Assembly: GCA_000955875.1 (NCBI GenBank)
Contig: JYOE01000026.1
Coordinates: forward strand, 154,990 to 218,989
Origin: Terrabacter sp. 28
GTDB lineage: Bacteria; Actinomycetota; Actinomycetes; Actinomycetales; Dermatophilaceae
Length of the DNA stretch: 64,000 nt
Direction: 5' to 3'
Made by a program: the position numbers and the translations under genes. The notes under the pieces are model-generated. The model saw nothing but the letters and a program-made list of their open reading frames with translations. It did no database searches and had not been told where the DNA came from. This document shows positions 6,751 through 16,012 of the stretch, in pieces. Within the stretch, counting starts at the first letter, position 1. Each line of letters opens with the position of its first letter.

Positions 6751-8331
6751 GTGACGGAGCAGCCTGACCTCCTCATCGCCGGACGCTACCGACTGCTGGA
6801 GCGCATCGGCGCCGGCGGCATGGGACACGTCTGGCGCGGACGCGACGAACGGTTGGGGCGCACCGTCGCCGTCAAGCTGCTGCACTCACCTGTCGGCCTG
6901 CCCGAGGCCGAGGCCGACACGGCGAGGGAACGGGCCATGCGCGAGGCGCGCATCACCGCACGCCTCCAGCACCCCAACGCGGTCCCGGTCTTCGACGTGG
7001 TCGACCACGAGGGCAGGCCGTGCCTCGTCATGCAGTTCCTGCCCTCGCGCAGCCTCCAGGACGTGCTGGCCGAGGCCGGCACGCTCCCCGTCGGCGAGGT
7101 GGCTCGCCTCGGCAGCGAGGTGGCGGCCGGGCTCGCCGCAGCCCACGACGCCGGCATCGTGCACCGGGACGTCAAGCCCGGCAACATCCTCGTCGGCGAC
7201 GACGGCACGGCGCGCATCACCGACTTCGGCATCTCCCACGCCCTCGGTGACGCCTCGCTGACATCGACGGGACTGGTGACCGGGACCCCCGCCTACCTGG
7301 CGCCCGAGGTCGCCCGAGGAACCGCCTCGAGCCCTGCCTCCGACGTGTTCTCCCTCGGGTCGACGCTCTTCGCGGCCCTCGAGGGCACACCGCCCTTCGG
7401 GCAGGGCGAGAACGCCATGGCCTTGCTGCACCGGGTCGCCTCCGGCAAGGTCTCGGAGCCTCGGGCGAGCGCCCTGTCGCCCGTGCTGGCGCGGATGCTC
7501 GACGCAGATCCGGCGGCGCGGCCCTCGATGAGCGAGGTGGCGCGCTCCCTGGCCGACGTGGCCGCCGGGCGCACCGTCGCGTTCGATGCGGCGCCCGCCC
7601 GCACCCAGGTCCTGCCCGTCGCTCCCCCCGCCCAGACGCCCCGGTCGACCGCAGCCCCGGTTCCCGACCCGGCAGCACCGCCTCCAGCCGTGGCGTCGCC
7701 ACCGCCCGCGCGGCCCATGGCAGCGCGGGAGGCCTCGACGGGTGGCCCGGCCAGCACCCGACGCTCCCGGTCATGGCTACCGGCCGCGCTCGTCCTCCTC
7801 GTGCTGGCGGCCGGGGCCATCGCCTTCCTGGCCTCGCGCAACACAGGAGCGCCTGCCGGCACCGCCGCGCCGCCGGCGTCCAGCTCGCCCACCACGTCGA
7901 AGCCCTCGCCGTCGCGCACGAGCTCACCCCCGACGAGCAAGGCGGCCACCTCCACGACATCGGCGCCACGCCCGACGACGAGTAGCACCGCCGCGCCGGC
8001 GCCGGTCAGCGCGCAGGACCTCGAGCGTGCGGTTCGCGACTACTACGCGCTGCTCCCCGACAACCGCGACGCCGGCTGGGAACGGCTCTCCCCCCGCTAC
8101 CAGGAGACCACGGCGACCGACCGCGACACCTACGACGCCTTCTGGAAGTCGATCGACAAGGTGAGCACCCGCCAGGTGAGAGGCACCGCCCCCGACTCCG
8201 TCACCGCCACGGTGCGCTACGACTTCGACGACGGCCGACGCGTCGAGGAGGTCACCTCATACACCCTGGTGCGCGACGGCGACGCCCTGCTCATCGACAG
8301 CTCGACCGTCCGGTCCAGCAGGCCAGCCTGA
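6751..8331 (+). CDS. Membrane-bound Ser/Thr protein kinase (PknB-like, no PASTA)
   Basis: Receptor-type Hanks kinase of 526 residues. The kinase domain covers about residues 10-270: glycine loop GAGGMG, VAVKLL lysine, HRDVKPGN catalytic loop, DFGISHALGD metal motif and GTPAYLAPEVARG activation segment. A Pro/Ala-rich linker (about 275-335) leads to a membrane helix around 343-363, then a Ser/Thr/Pro-rich stalk and an extracytoplasmic domain of about 110 residues (NTF2-like in length) that replaces the usual PASTA repeats. The start is GTG 6751. It stands divergent from the cytochrome operon, and its outer domain probably senses an envelope signal; the ligand is unknown. Confidence 0.92.
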   Translation: MTEQPDLLIAGRYRLLERIGAGGMGHVWRGRDERLGRTVAVKLLHSPVGLPEAEADTARERAMREARITARLQHPNAVPVFDVVDHEGRPCLVMQFLPSRSLQDVLAEAGTLPVGEVARLGSEVAAGLAAAHDAGIVHRDVKPGNILVGDDGTARITDFGISHALGDASLTSTGLVTGTPAYLAPEVARGTASSPASDVFSLGSTLFAALEGTPPFGQGENAMALLHRVASGKVSEPRASALSPVLARMLDADPAARPSMSEVARSLADVAAGRTVAFDAAPARTQVLPVAPPAQTPRSTAAPVPDPAAPPPAVASPPPARPMAAREASTGGPASTRRSRSWLPAALVLLVLAAGAIAFLASRNTGAPAGTAAPPASSSPTTSKPSPSRTSSPPTSKAATSTTSAPRPTTSSTAAPAPVSAQDLERAVRDYYALLPDNRDAGWERLSPRYQETTATDRDTYDAFWKSIDKVSTRQVRGTAPDSVTATVRYDFDDGRRVEEVTSYTLVRDGDALLIDSSTVRSSRPA

Positions 8332-8395
8332 CCGGCGCGGCCGCTCCGGCCGCAGCACACGGCATACGGAAGCAGGGCCGGCGGACGGACACGAC

Positions 8396-8431
8396 GGAGG
8401 TGCCCCGGGTCCGAGGACCCGGGGCACCTCC
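8396..8431. terminator. Strong bidirectional terminator hairpin
   Basis: A 17-bp perfect stem (8396-8412 with 8415-8431) centred on GCCCCGGGTCC. It sits between the convergent kinase and peroxidase genes, 64 nt after the kinase stop. Confidence 0.8.
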
Positions 8432-8484
8432 CTGGATTGGTCCGGTCGGGAGGGGGCGCTACCGATGCAGCGCCCCCACCCGGC

Positions 8485-11400
8485 TCACCGCGCCGTCACG
8501 AGGTTGGACCTCGCGGACGAGGCGCTCGTGCCGGCCACGTTGACCGCCTGGACGCTGAACCGGTAGTTGCCGGCGACCAGGGTCGGCGACACGGTGCGGA
8601 CCGTCGGCCCGACGTTGACCACCGTGGTGGCGAGCACGGCACCGGCTGCCGACATGCGGAGCGCGGACACCCGGTAGCCGGTGATCGGCGAACCGCCCGT
8701 GGAGGCCGGAGCCGTCCAGTTCGCGGTGGCCGTTATGGCCCCACCTGCAACGCCGGAGGCGGCGGTCCCGATGACCGGGGCACCGGGCACCGTTCGCGGT
8801 GTCGCCGAGACCGCCGCCGACAGAGCGCCCGTGCCGAGGGCGTTGACCGCCCGGACGCGGAAGGTGTACAGCAGCCCGTTCGAGATCCCCGTGACGGCGA
8901 ACGACGTGGCAGTCGGAGCAGCCGTGACGGTGCCGACGTTGACCGTGCCGTTGTTGCGCGTGATCACGATCTCGTAGCGCAGGATGGCGGAGCCTCCGTT
9001 GCTGGGAGCGACCCACCGCACCGTGACCACGTTCGGTCCCGGAGTGGCGGTGACGCCGGTCGGCGTGCCGGGCAGCCCGCGCGGGGTGACGGCGGGCGCT
9101 GCGACCTGCGCACCCGAACCAGCCGCGTTGACCGCGTTGACCGACAGCGTGTAGGTCGTGCCGTTCGACAGCCCGGTCTGCGTGCTGCTCGTGGCCGTGG
9201 GAGCGATGCCCGTGACCGTGCGCACCACGTTGGCTCCGACCCTGATCACGACTGTGTAGCTCGTGATCGGGGCGCTTCCGTTGGGAAGCGGAGCCAGCCA
9301 GCTGATCGTCGCCGCCCCGGTTGTCGTCGCACCGGAGGTGGCCGTGGCGGTCACGGTCCGAGGTGCACCGGGCACGCCACCGATCGGGGTGACCGTGTTC
9401 GAGGTCACCGCTGTCGAGGGACCGAACGCGTTCACCGCGTTGACCGTGAACGTGTGCGTCGACCCGTTGGTGAGCCCGGTGGCCGTGAAGGTCCGCAGGT
9501 TTGCGGCGACCGTGTTCGTGCTCACCAGGGTGGTGCCTCGGCGGACGACGACCGTGTAGCCCGTGATCGCCGAGCCGCCGTCACTCGCCGGTGCGACCCA
9601 GTTGACCGTCGCCTGCGCGTTGCCGGCGGTGGCCACGACACCCGTGGGTGCCCCCGGGAGACCCCGCGGGGTGACCGCGTTCGAGGTGCCCTCGGGACCG
9701 TTGCCGAGCGCGGTGACCGCGCTCACCGACAGGGTGACGGTGGTGCCGTTGACCAGTCCGGTGACCGTGCGGCTCGTCGCCGTCGCGGGGATGCCGGTGA
9801 TGGTCTGGACCACGGTGGCGCCGTCGCGCACGACCACGGTGAAGCTGGTGATCGGCGAGGCGGTAGCGGCCGGAGCCGTCCAGTTGACCGTCGCGGTGCC
9901 GGTGGTGGTGGCACCTGCGCTGGCCGTCGCCGAGACGTTCGTCGGAGCGTTCGGGACCGTGAGCGGCACCGTCTGGTCCGAGAACTTCAGCAGCTCGATG
10001 TTGCGCAGGGTGTCGACACCGTCGCTGACCTTCTGCCCGACGACGTCCGCACCGGTCTGGGTGACCCGGATGCTCGCGAGCGTCGTGCCGGAGGCGGCGA
10101 CGGAGGTGATGCTGTAGTTCGACAGCGGACCGCTGAAGACTGCAGTGTCACAGTTGACCGAGGTGGCCGTCGGAGCCGGCGTCGTGGCCGAGCAGTCCGG
10201 CGCGGCCGTGCCCGCGGTGACCTCGCGCACGGTGACCAGGTTGCCTGGGTCGACGAGTCCGGCGAAGACCGCCTGCTGGAGGGTCATCCCGGTCGTGCCC
10301 GCACCGAAGGTGCCGGACTTGGCGGTGTTCTCCATGAGGTCGGTGGAACCGAGCTCGGCACCCGCGGAGGTGCGGACGCTGATGCGCACCGAGAGGGCCT
10401 TGTCGCCGTCGATGATGTCGTCGGCGCCACGTCCCTCGATGGTGTCGTTGCCGGCACCTCCGAGGAGGATGTTGCCGTCGCCCCAGACGTTCGTGCCGCT
10501 GAGGACCGGGCAGTCCTTGGAGGCCGATGCCGCGATGACGCCGGCGAGCGGAGTCGCCAGGGCCGGCAACAGCCGGTTCAGGCCGGCAACGCGGTTGACG
10601 CCGTTCTGGTCCAGCACGTCACAGCCGATGAAGCCGCCCCCACCGCGCTGGCTGGGAACGATGTCGTCGCCGCGCAGCTTGTCGTCGAGGTTGGCGCCGG
10701 AGAGGGCTTCGACCTCGTTGAACTTGTCGCGGACGCCGACCTGCAGGATGTCCAGCGGCAGGATCGGCAGAGCCAGGTCAGCGTCCTGCGGCTGCGGGTC
10801 GCTCTGACCGATCTCCCAGTCGTAGCCGGAGGCTCCGGCGACCTTCTCGATGCCGGGCCCGGCGACACCGATGTCGTCGCCGCCCTCCATGTCGTAGTCG
10901 TCGTCGCCGCCCTGACCGATGAGGACATCGTGCCCAGGCTTCTGGGAGTCATCCAGGAAGAACAGGTTTCCGCTGTCTCCCTGCAGGAGGTCGGGCTGGT
11001 CGCCGCCCTCTTGCCAGTCGTCCCCACTGTCACCGAACACGGCGTCCTCACCCTGACCGGCGATCACGAAGTCGTCACCGGATCCGGCGAACGTCTCGTT
11101 GATGTTGGCGCCGCCGTTGGTGAAGTCGTTGCCGTCGCCGCCCATGACGATGTCCAGACCGGGGCCGGCGTCGATGGCGTCGTTGCCCGGACCGCCCTTT
11201 GGCACGTCGTCACCCGCGAGGTCGGTGATGATGTCGTTGCCTTCACCACCCAACGCGATGTCGGCTCCGTCACCGCCCTCGATGATGTCGTTGCCGGCAC
11301 CGCCCCAGAACGTGTCGTTGTCGTTGCCGCCGTAGACGCGGTCGACGCCGGCCGTGCCGTTGTAGACGCTCTGGCCGTTGATACCGGCCGGGTCGACGGT

Positions 11401-14400
11401 GTTCCGGGCGCGGTACTTGATCGTGCCGTCAGGCATGCGGATCAGCAGGTCCGTCTCGCTGCAGTCCGAGCTCGGGTCGTCCGCCACGGTTCCACCGGAG
11501 GCTGCGAAGCCGGCGGCGGTGCCCGCGAGGTTCTTGAGCTCGAACTTGCAGTCCGCAGTGGCGAACGCGTCGGCCTTCAGGCTGTGCGCGTTGGTGTTGC
11601 GCATGATCAGCTCGGCGAAGGAGTTCCCTTCGAGCTGCGCCCGGAGGTTCATACCCGGCGTGCGTGCCAGGTAGTAGAGGCGGTCACCGTTCTGCAGGTC
11701 GGTCAGCTGCTTCTCGAACACGTAGTTGAACGTGCTGCCCAGCAGTCCACCGAAGAGGTTGGTCCGCTCGGCCAGGCCGCCGACCCAGAGGTCGACGTTG
11801 TCCAGGCCGGTGATCGAGCTCGTGCCGGCGTTGGCCCAGGCGCCCGTGCTCGTCATGAACGCGGCGGCGTCAGCCGGTGGGACCTCCCCCGTGTTGGGGC
11901 TGACGATGAGGCGTGCAGCCTCCCGCTTGGCCACGACGGTCGTGGCGGCCGTGATCGTCGGGTGCAGGCCGTAGGCCGCCACGAAGTTCACGAGCGACTC
12001 CGGGTGCTTCAGGTTCTCGCCGAAGTCGACCCAGTTCACGTAGGGCTGCAGCTGGCCGTCGTTCGTCGAGTTGAAGATCTCTCGGCGCAGGACATTCAGC
12101 CGCGGGATCCCCTCGGAACGCGCCCGGGCCATGTTGATGGTGGCCAGGTCGAGAGGAAGTCCCAACAGGTTGTTGCGGAGCGTCTCCGTGACGAACTCGT
12201 CGAGCTCGTTGCCCACCTGGTCCGACATCCCCATGATGATGCTGCCGGCGGCCTCTTCCGAGGTCAGCGGGCCCGCGGGACCGCCGTTCGTGTACTCCGG
12301 CGGGTTGAGGAAGCCGTCGAGCAGCGAGATGTCGTTCTGGCTGCCCTTGGTGTCGTCGGAGGTGCCGAAGACGCCATCGGGGCCGACGCCGTCCTCGTTC
12401 CGGCGAGAGATCGTGTCGGTCAGCATGGAGTGGCCGAAGCGGTACACCGCGTGGGCGAACTCGGCCTTGACGGCCGGGTTCAGCTCGGTCTGGGTGAAGG
12501 CGAACGGCTGGAAGGGGTTGATCGCGGGCTGGACCTTGCGCGCGAACTCCTCGAACACGAGGTGCTGGTACTCCATCTCGGTGATGAACCGCGCGGCCTG
12601 GAAGAGGCGCTCACCGTTCCAGCCGTTGGCGCCTGCGGCCAGTCTCCACTCGGCCAGAGCAGCCACACCGCTGGGCGTGGTGTCGTTCAGGAGGACGTTC
12701 TTGATGCTCCCGACTGCGGGGTTGGTGTCGTCGCCGACGAGCCGGTCGTGCTCCGAGTGGAAGATCTGGTGGATCGCGGTCAGACCGATGTTCTCGTTGA
12801 CGCGGCCGTCACCGGCGATGAAGTGCGCGTTGAGCATCTCGTCGTCGTAGGTTCCGGGTGCCTGGCTCGCGAAGTCAGCCGAAGCAGTCGTGTCGGGGTC
12901 CGGTGTCGGCGCCACCGGCGGCGTCGCCGGGTTGCGGTCGGTGTCCTGCGGGGACGGGTCGGCGTTGTGCGCGATGTCCGTCAGGAACGGGGTGTCGAAG
13001 TACCGCACGTTCGCCGGGACCAGCGTGCCGGTGCCGCCGTTGTCGGCGCGGTTCGCCTCCACCAGGCCGGTGGACGTCACGAACTGCGGGAGTCCACGCG
13101 CCGGGCCGGGGATGAACTTGCCGTAGGGGTCCGCAGCCAGCATGGGGACGTTCAGGACGTCCTTGTCCAGCAGCTTGATTCCCAGCAGCGCCGAGGCCTG
13201 GGCCTTGGTCGTGGCCCAGGTCGCCATGCCACCTGCGGTGGGTCCGGCGGGGCCGCCGAGCAGCTTGCCCGTCGAGACCGGCCTGCCGTTGGCGTTGTTG
13301 GCGTACTCACGCAGGAACACCTGGTGCGAGGCGTGCGAGGTGTAGGTCTGGCTCTGGTCGACCCAGGGCGAGTCCGTGTTGTTCGCGTCCTGGACGTCGT
13401 CGAGGCTCTCGTCGACAGGCGTGGCGGGGTTGTCTCCCAGGACGCCGTCTTGTCCGGGCTGGTTCTGGGCGCGGGTCATCACCATGAAGGCCTGGCTGGC
13501 GGGCACCTCGTCACCGCTCGTGGGCTTGCCGTCCGGGCCGAGGGTCCGCAGCGGGTCGTCCGCGCGGAGCGGGACGAAGACCGTGCCACCGCCCTTGACC
13601 GTCTGGTCGACGCCGTGGTCGAAGAACTGACCGAACAGCGTGAACATCGAGTTGTAGGGCGGGGACAGCCCGACGTCCGTCGTGACGTTCGGGATGAACA
13701 AGGTGGTGTGCGACGGCACGCAGTCCGCGGGCACGCCGATCACGGGAGGCGTGGCCAGCGGATCCGGGTCGGTCGTGCACGGGACGACACCCGTGGAACC
13801 CTGCGTCCGAACCGGGTTGCCGGCCGCGGCGATGGCTGCCGGGTTGGTCGAGGTCTGGTCCACGATCAGGTTGCTGACCACACGGGGCTCGGAGTCGAAG
13901 ACGTTCCCCTTCTTCTGCGCATACGTCGACGGAGTCGTCGGGCCGAAGCCGGCAGGTGAGTTCTCCGCTGCCTTGAACACCGGCGTGGCGAGGCGCGGGA
14001 ACTTCTGGTCCGCGGCCCCGAACGTCTCCTGGCCCGGCTGCAGGTTGTTGCACGAGCCGTCGACAGTGCGCAGACCGAACGAAACCAGCGGACTGGCAAT
14101 CTGATCGGGCCCTGTGCCGATGAGGGTGTCGCACGGGTGCGCGGGTGACAGCGTTGCCGCATGCCTCTCGGCGATCTTGATCTGCTTGAGGATGTACGCC
14201 AGGTCGGACGGCGACACCGTGAAGCCCTCGCCGACGGGTGCTACAGCGGCCTGCGCCATCAGCGCGGCCGACGGGAAGAGCATCGCGACGGGAATGGCGA
14301 TCGCCGTTCCTGCGGCCACGCGCCGGAAGCGCTTGGCCTTCGTCGGATGCCACGCTGTGCCCCCATGTCGACGCACACCCCAGAGGGACCGCGTCTTCGG

Positions 14401-14433
14401 CGCTCCGGGCGACCTGCCAGTGATCCAGTTCAT
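8485..14433 (-). CDS. Secreted animal-type haem peroxidase with RTX repeats and five FnIII domains
   Basis: A 1982-residue exported protein. The start is ATG 14433, just 7 nt after the stop of the regulator gene; an earlier in-frame ATG would overlap that gene. A long basic n-region precedes a hydrophobic signal segment near residues 38-60. The peroxidase domain shows the distal-histidine motif FGQFFDHGVDQT near residue 270 and the proximal YRFGHSML near 666. From about 1030 to 1210 come many GGxGxDxxx calcium-binding RTX nonapeptides, with a shorter set near 1335-1355. Five fibronectin type III domains fill about 1490-1982, each opening with a P-x-A/T-P-type motif. It likely oxidises halides or phenols outside the cell. 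RTX proteins usually leave by type I secretion; here a Sec signal is present and no type I exporter is nearby. Confidence 0.9.
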   Translation of the reverse strand: MNWITGRSPGAPKTRSLWGVRRHGGTAWHPTKAKRFRRVAAGTAIAIPVAMLFPSAALMAQAAVAPVGEGFTVSPSDLAYILKQIKIAERHAATLSPAHPCDTLIGTGPDQIASPLVSFGLRTVDGSCNNLQPGQETFGAADQKFPRLATPVFKAAENSPAGFGPTTPSTYAQKKGNVFDSEPRVVSNLIVDQTSTNPAAIAAAGNPVRTQGSTGVVPCTTDPDPLATPPVIGVPADCVPSHTTLFIPNVTTDVGLSPPYNSMFTLFGQFFDHGVDQTVKGGGTVFVPLRADDPLRTLGPDGKPTSGDEVPASQAFMVMTRAQNQPGQDGVLGDNPATPVDESLDDVQDANNTDSPWVDQSQTYTSHASHQVFLREYANNANGRPVSTGKLLGGPAGPTAGGMATWATTKAQASALLGIKLLDKDVLNVPMLAADPYGKFIPGPARGLPQFVTSTGLVEANRADNGGTGTLVPANVRYFDTPFLTDIAHNADPSPQDTDRNPATPPVAPTPDPDTTASADFASQAPGTYDDEMLNAHFIAGDGRVNENIGLTAIHQIFHSEHDRLVGDDTNPAVGSIKNVLLNDTTPSGVAALAEWRLAAGANGWNGERLFQAARFITEMEYQHLVFEEFARKVQPAINPFQPFAFTQTELNPAVKAEFAHAVYRFGHSMLTDTISRRNEDGVGPDGVFGTSDDTKGSQNDISLLDGFLNPPEYTNGGPAGPLTSEEAAGSIIMGMSDQVGNELDEFVTETLRNNLLGLPLDLATINMARARSEGIPRLNVLRREIFNSTNDGQLQPYVNWVDFGENLKHPESLVNFVAAYGLHPTITAATTVVAKREAARLIVSPNTGEVPPADAAAFMTSTGAWANAGTSSITGLDNVDLWVGGLAERTNLFGGLLGSTFNYVFEKQLTDLQNGDRLYYLARTPGMNLRAQLEGNSFAELIMRNTNAHSLKADAFATADCKFELKNLAGTAAGFAASGGTVADDPSSDCSETDLLIRMPDGTIKYRARNTVDPAGINGQSVYNGTAGVDRVYGGNDNDTFWGGAGNDIIEGGDGADIALGGEGNDIITDLAGDDVPKGGPGNDAIDAGPGLDIVMGGDGNDFTNGGANINETFAGSGDDFVIAGQGEDAVFGDSGDDWQEGGDQPDLLQGDSGNLFFLDDSQKPGHDVLIGQGGDDDYDMEGGDDIGVAGPGIEKVAGASGYDWEIGQSDPQPQDADLALPILPLDILQVGVRDKFNEVEALSGANLDDKLRGDDIVPSQRGGGGFIGCDVLDQNGVNRVAGLNRLLPALATPLAGVIAASASKDCPVLSGTNVWGDGNILLGGAGNDTIEGRGADDIIDGDKALSVRISVRTSAGAELGSTDLMENTAKSGTFGAGTTGMTLQQAVFAGLVDPGNLVTVREVTAGTAAPDCSATTPAPTATSVNCDTAVFSGPLSNYSITSVAASGTTLASIRVTQTGADVVGQKVSDGVDTLRNIELLKFSDQTVPLTVPNAPTNVSATASAGATTTGTATVNWTAPAATASPITSFTVVVRDGATVVQTITGIPATATSRTVTGLVNGTTVTLSVSAVTALGNGPEGTSNAVTPRGLPGAPTGVVATAGNAQATVNWVAPASDGGSAITGYTVVVRRGTTLVSTNTVAANLRTFTATGLTNGSTHTFTVNAVNAFGPSTAVTSNTVTPIGGVPGAPRTVTATATSGATTTGAATISWLAPLPNGSAPITSYTVVIRVGANVVRTVTGIAPTATSSTQTGLSNGTTYTLSVNAVNAAGSGAQVAAPAVTPRGLPGTPTGVTATPGPNVVTVRWVAPSNGGSAILRYEIVITRNNGTVNVGTVTAAPTATSFAVTGISNGLLYTFRVRAVNALGTGALSAAVSATPRTVPGAPVIGTAASGVAGGAITATANWTAPASTGGSPITGYRVSALRMSAAGAVLATTVVNVGPTVRTVSPTLVAGNYRFSVQAVNVAGTSASSARSNLVTAR

Positions 14434-14440
14434 GGCATCC

Positions 14441-15511
14441 CTATCTCGTGAGAACTGCTGGGTGAAGTTGTGAGTTGGTGACAGAAGGCGCCGGTCGGCG
14501 TCCACGGGTGAGGTGCCGGACGCGCGCAGCGCTTCGCGTCGTCACGGCGTCGGAGCAGGACAGCCCCCGCAGCAGGGCGTCGATGGTGCGCCGGGCGTCC
14601 TCGACGGACGGCCCGCCACCGGCGGGCACCGGCACACCGGCGACGGCGGAGGCGGGTTCACCGGTGATGGTGACGTAGAGGCAGATGACCGACTCGATGA
14701 GCAGGGCCAGGTCAGGGGCCGACTCGGACGGTCCGCCCAGCAGCCGCGTGTAGATCTCCTGCAGCCGCGGGCCGGGCTGGCAGCCGAGCTCGGCGGCGAG
14801 GTGGCGGCGACACTGCTCGTAGGAGCGCAGGCCGTCGGCGTGACGTCCCTGCACCTCTGAGCTGCGCAGCAGCACCCACCACGCGCTCTCGTCGAGCGGG
14901 TCGAGGTCGATCGCGGCGCGCGCCCACGTGGCTGCATCACCGGGCGCGACGTCGACGACCTTCTCGGCCGCGGCGACCAGCCACGCTCGCACCTGGCTAC
15001 CGTGTCGCCACCGCGCGTCCTCGAGCCACGCAGCGTCACCCTCTCCCGGGAGGAACGGGCGGACGAGCTGCGCGAGGGACGGCCGGAGCTGGACGAGCGC
15101 CGCCTCGGTGTCCACCTGGGACAGGGCGCGCTCGACCACCCGACGGTGACGGTGCAGGTCGAGGTCGACGATGTCGGCGTCCAGGCGGTAGCACCCCGAC
15201 CCGGTCTCGATGGGACTCCACCTCGGGGCGCCAGTAGGACGCAGGCGCTTCCGCAGCTGGCAGATGTAGGTCTCCAGCGTTGCGCCACAGGCAGATCCGC
15301 GCTCGCCGGGCCACAGCATCGAGATGAGCTCGTCCTTCGCGACAGGCATGCCGTCCGCGAAGAGCAGCGCGAGGAGCAGGTGTCGGACCTTCGTGCCGCC
15401 GATGTCCCGGGGGCCCATCTCGCGGTCGTCGACGCGCACGCTCACGCCACCCAAGAGCTGCACTGCGATCAATTCCTGCATGTCGATCGCATCGCTCGCC
15501 ACTGCGCTCAT
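14441..15511 (-). CDS. BTAD (SARP-like) transcriptional regulator
   Basis: A 356-residue activator-type regulator. Residues about 10-100 form an OmpR-like winged helix-turn-helix (GGTKVRHLLLALLF, ATLETYICQLRKRL), followed by the all-helical BTAD domain (about 105-250) and a poorly conserved tail of about 100 residues. There is no ATPase domain. The ATG at 15511 is preceded by GGGGAGGG. The stop lies 7 nt before the peroxidase start, so the regulator and the giant peroxidase form one operon, suggesting a dedicated, perhaps self-activating switch for its export. Two dyads lie in the upstream region. Confidence 0.88.
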   Translation of the reverse strand: MSAVASDAIDMQELIAVQLLGGVSVRVDDREMGPRDIGGTKVRHLLLALLFADGMPVAKDELISMLWPGERGSACGATLETYICQLRKRLRPTGAPRWSPIETGSGCYRLDADIVDLDLHRHRRVVERALSQVDTEAALVQLRPSLAQLVRPFLPGEGDAAWLEDARWRHGSQVRAWLVAAAEKVVDVAPGDAATWARAAIDLDPLDESAWWVLLRSSEVQGRHADGLRSYEQCRRHLAAELGCQPGPRLQEIYTRLLGGPSESAPDLALLIESVICLYVTITGEPASAVAGVPVPAGGGPSVEDARRTIDALLRGLSCSDAVTTRSAARVRHLTRGRRPAPSVTNSQLHPAVLTR

Positions 15512-15600
15512 CGGCCCTCCCCGCCCATGTCGCCCGGACGGCGTCGTCCGGTCACCCCTGGGGCGTGGCCGACCTGGGTCGGCGACTCCCCCGGTCCGCG

Positions 15601-15617
15601 TGGCGCATGGTGCGCCA
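15601..15617. promoter_or_regulatory. Inverted repeat TGGCGCA-N3-TGCGCCA
   Basis: Seven-base perfect arms with a 3-nt centre, 90 nt upstream of the BTAD gene start. Candidate operator. Confidence 0.35.
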
Positions 15618-15668
15618 CCGAGGACCCTCGACGGGAGGCATGCAGGGCACAGCGTCACGTGTGGCGAT

Positions 15669-15689
15669 CGACAGTGCCAGGCACTGTCG
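15669..15689. promoter_or_regulatory. 21-nt perfect dyad CGACAGTGCC-A-GGCACTGTCG
   Basis: Ten-base perfect arms around a single A, 158 nt upstream of the BTAD start. The one-nt centre makes it a poor RNA hairpin and a good protein-binding site; it could be an operator of the peroxidase operon. Confidence 0.45.
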
Positions 15690-16012
15690 GACCGTCGACG
15701 CATGACGCCCCGGGCTGTTCCTGGAGGTACGGCATGGCATGACCCATCGTCCGCGCGCACGTGTCTCCCCCACGGCTGCTCACGGTCTGGGCGTCGCCCC
15801 CGCGACTCGTTCCCCCAGGGAGCCCAAGGCCCCTCTGTCCCCCGGTTCCTCCCTTGTTGTTGTCTGCTCTGCAGTGTGCTCCCAGTCACATCACAGACGA
15901 TGCAAAACAAGAAAATTGCTTCGCCTGATCAGCGCCGGATCGGTTGTGCGAGTGAACAATTCGGACATTCGGTGCGCGGACGCGCACGCTGGCCCACGGT
16001 TGCGGGCCGGAT

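Larger units (their letters stand above)
15512..16012. other. 500-nt intergenic region upstream of the BTAD-peroxidase operon
   Basis: No gene with a credible start signal was found. The stretch holds two perfect inverted repeats (15601-15617 and 15669-15689) and, from about 15880 to 15965, a markedly AT-richer segment. It separates the regulator's promoter side from the 3' end of the ABC permease gene. Confidence 0.6.

Noticed and set aside
8437..13959. A 1840-codon open frame on the plus strand
   Set aside because: It is the antisense shadow of the RTX peroxidase gene; its translation is Arg/Val/Gly-rich without motifs, and long antisense frames are expected at this GC content.
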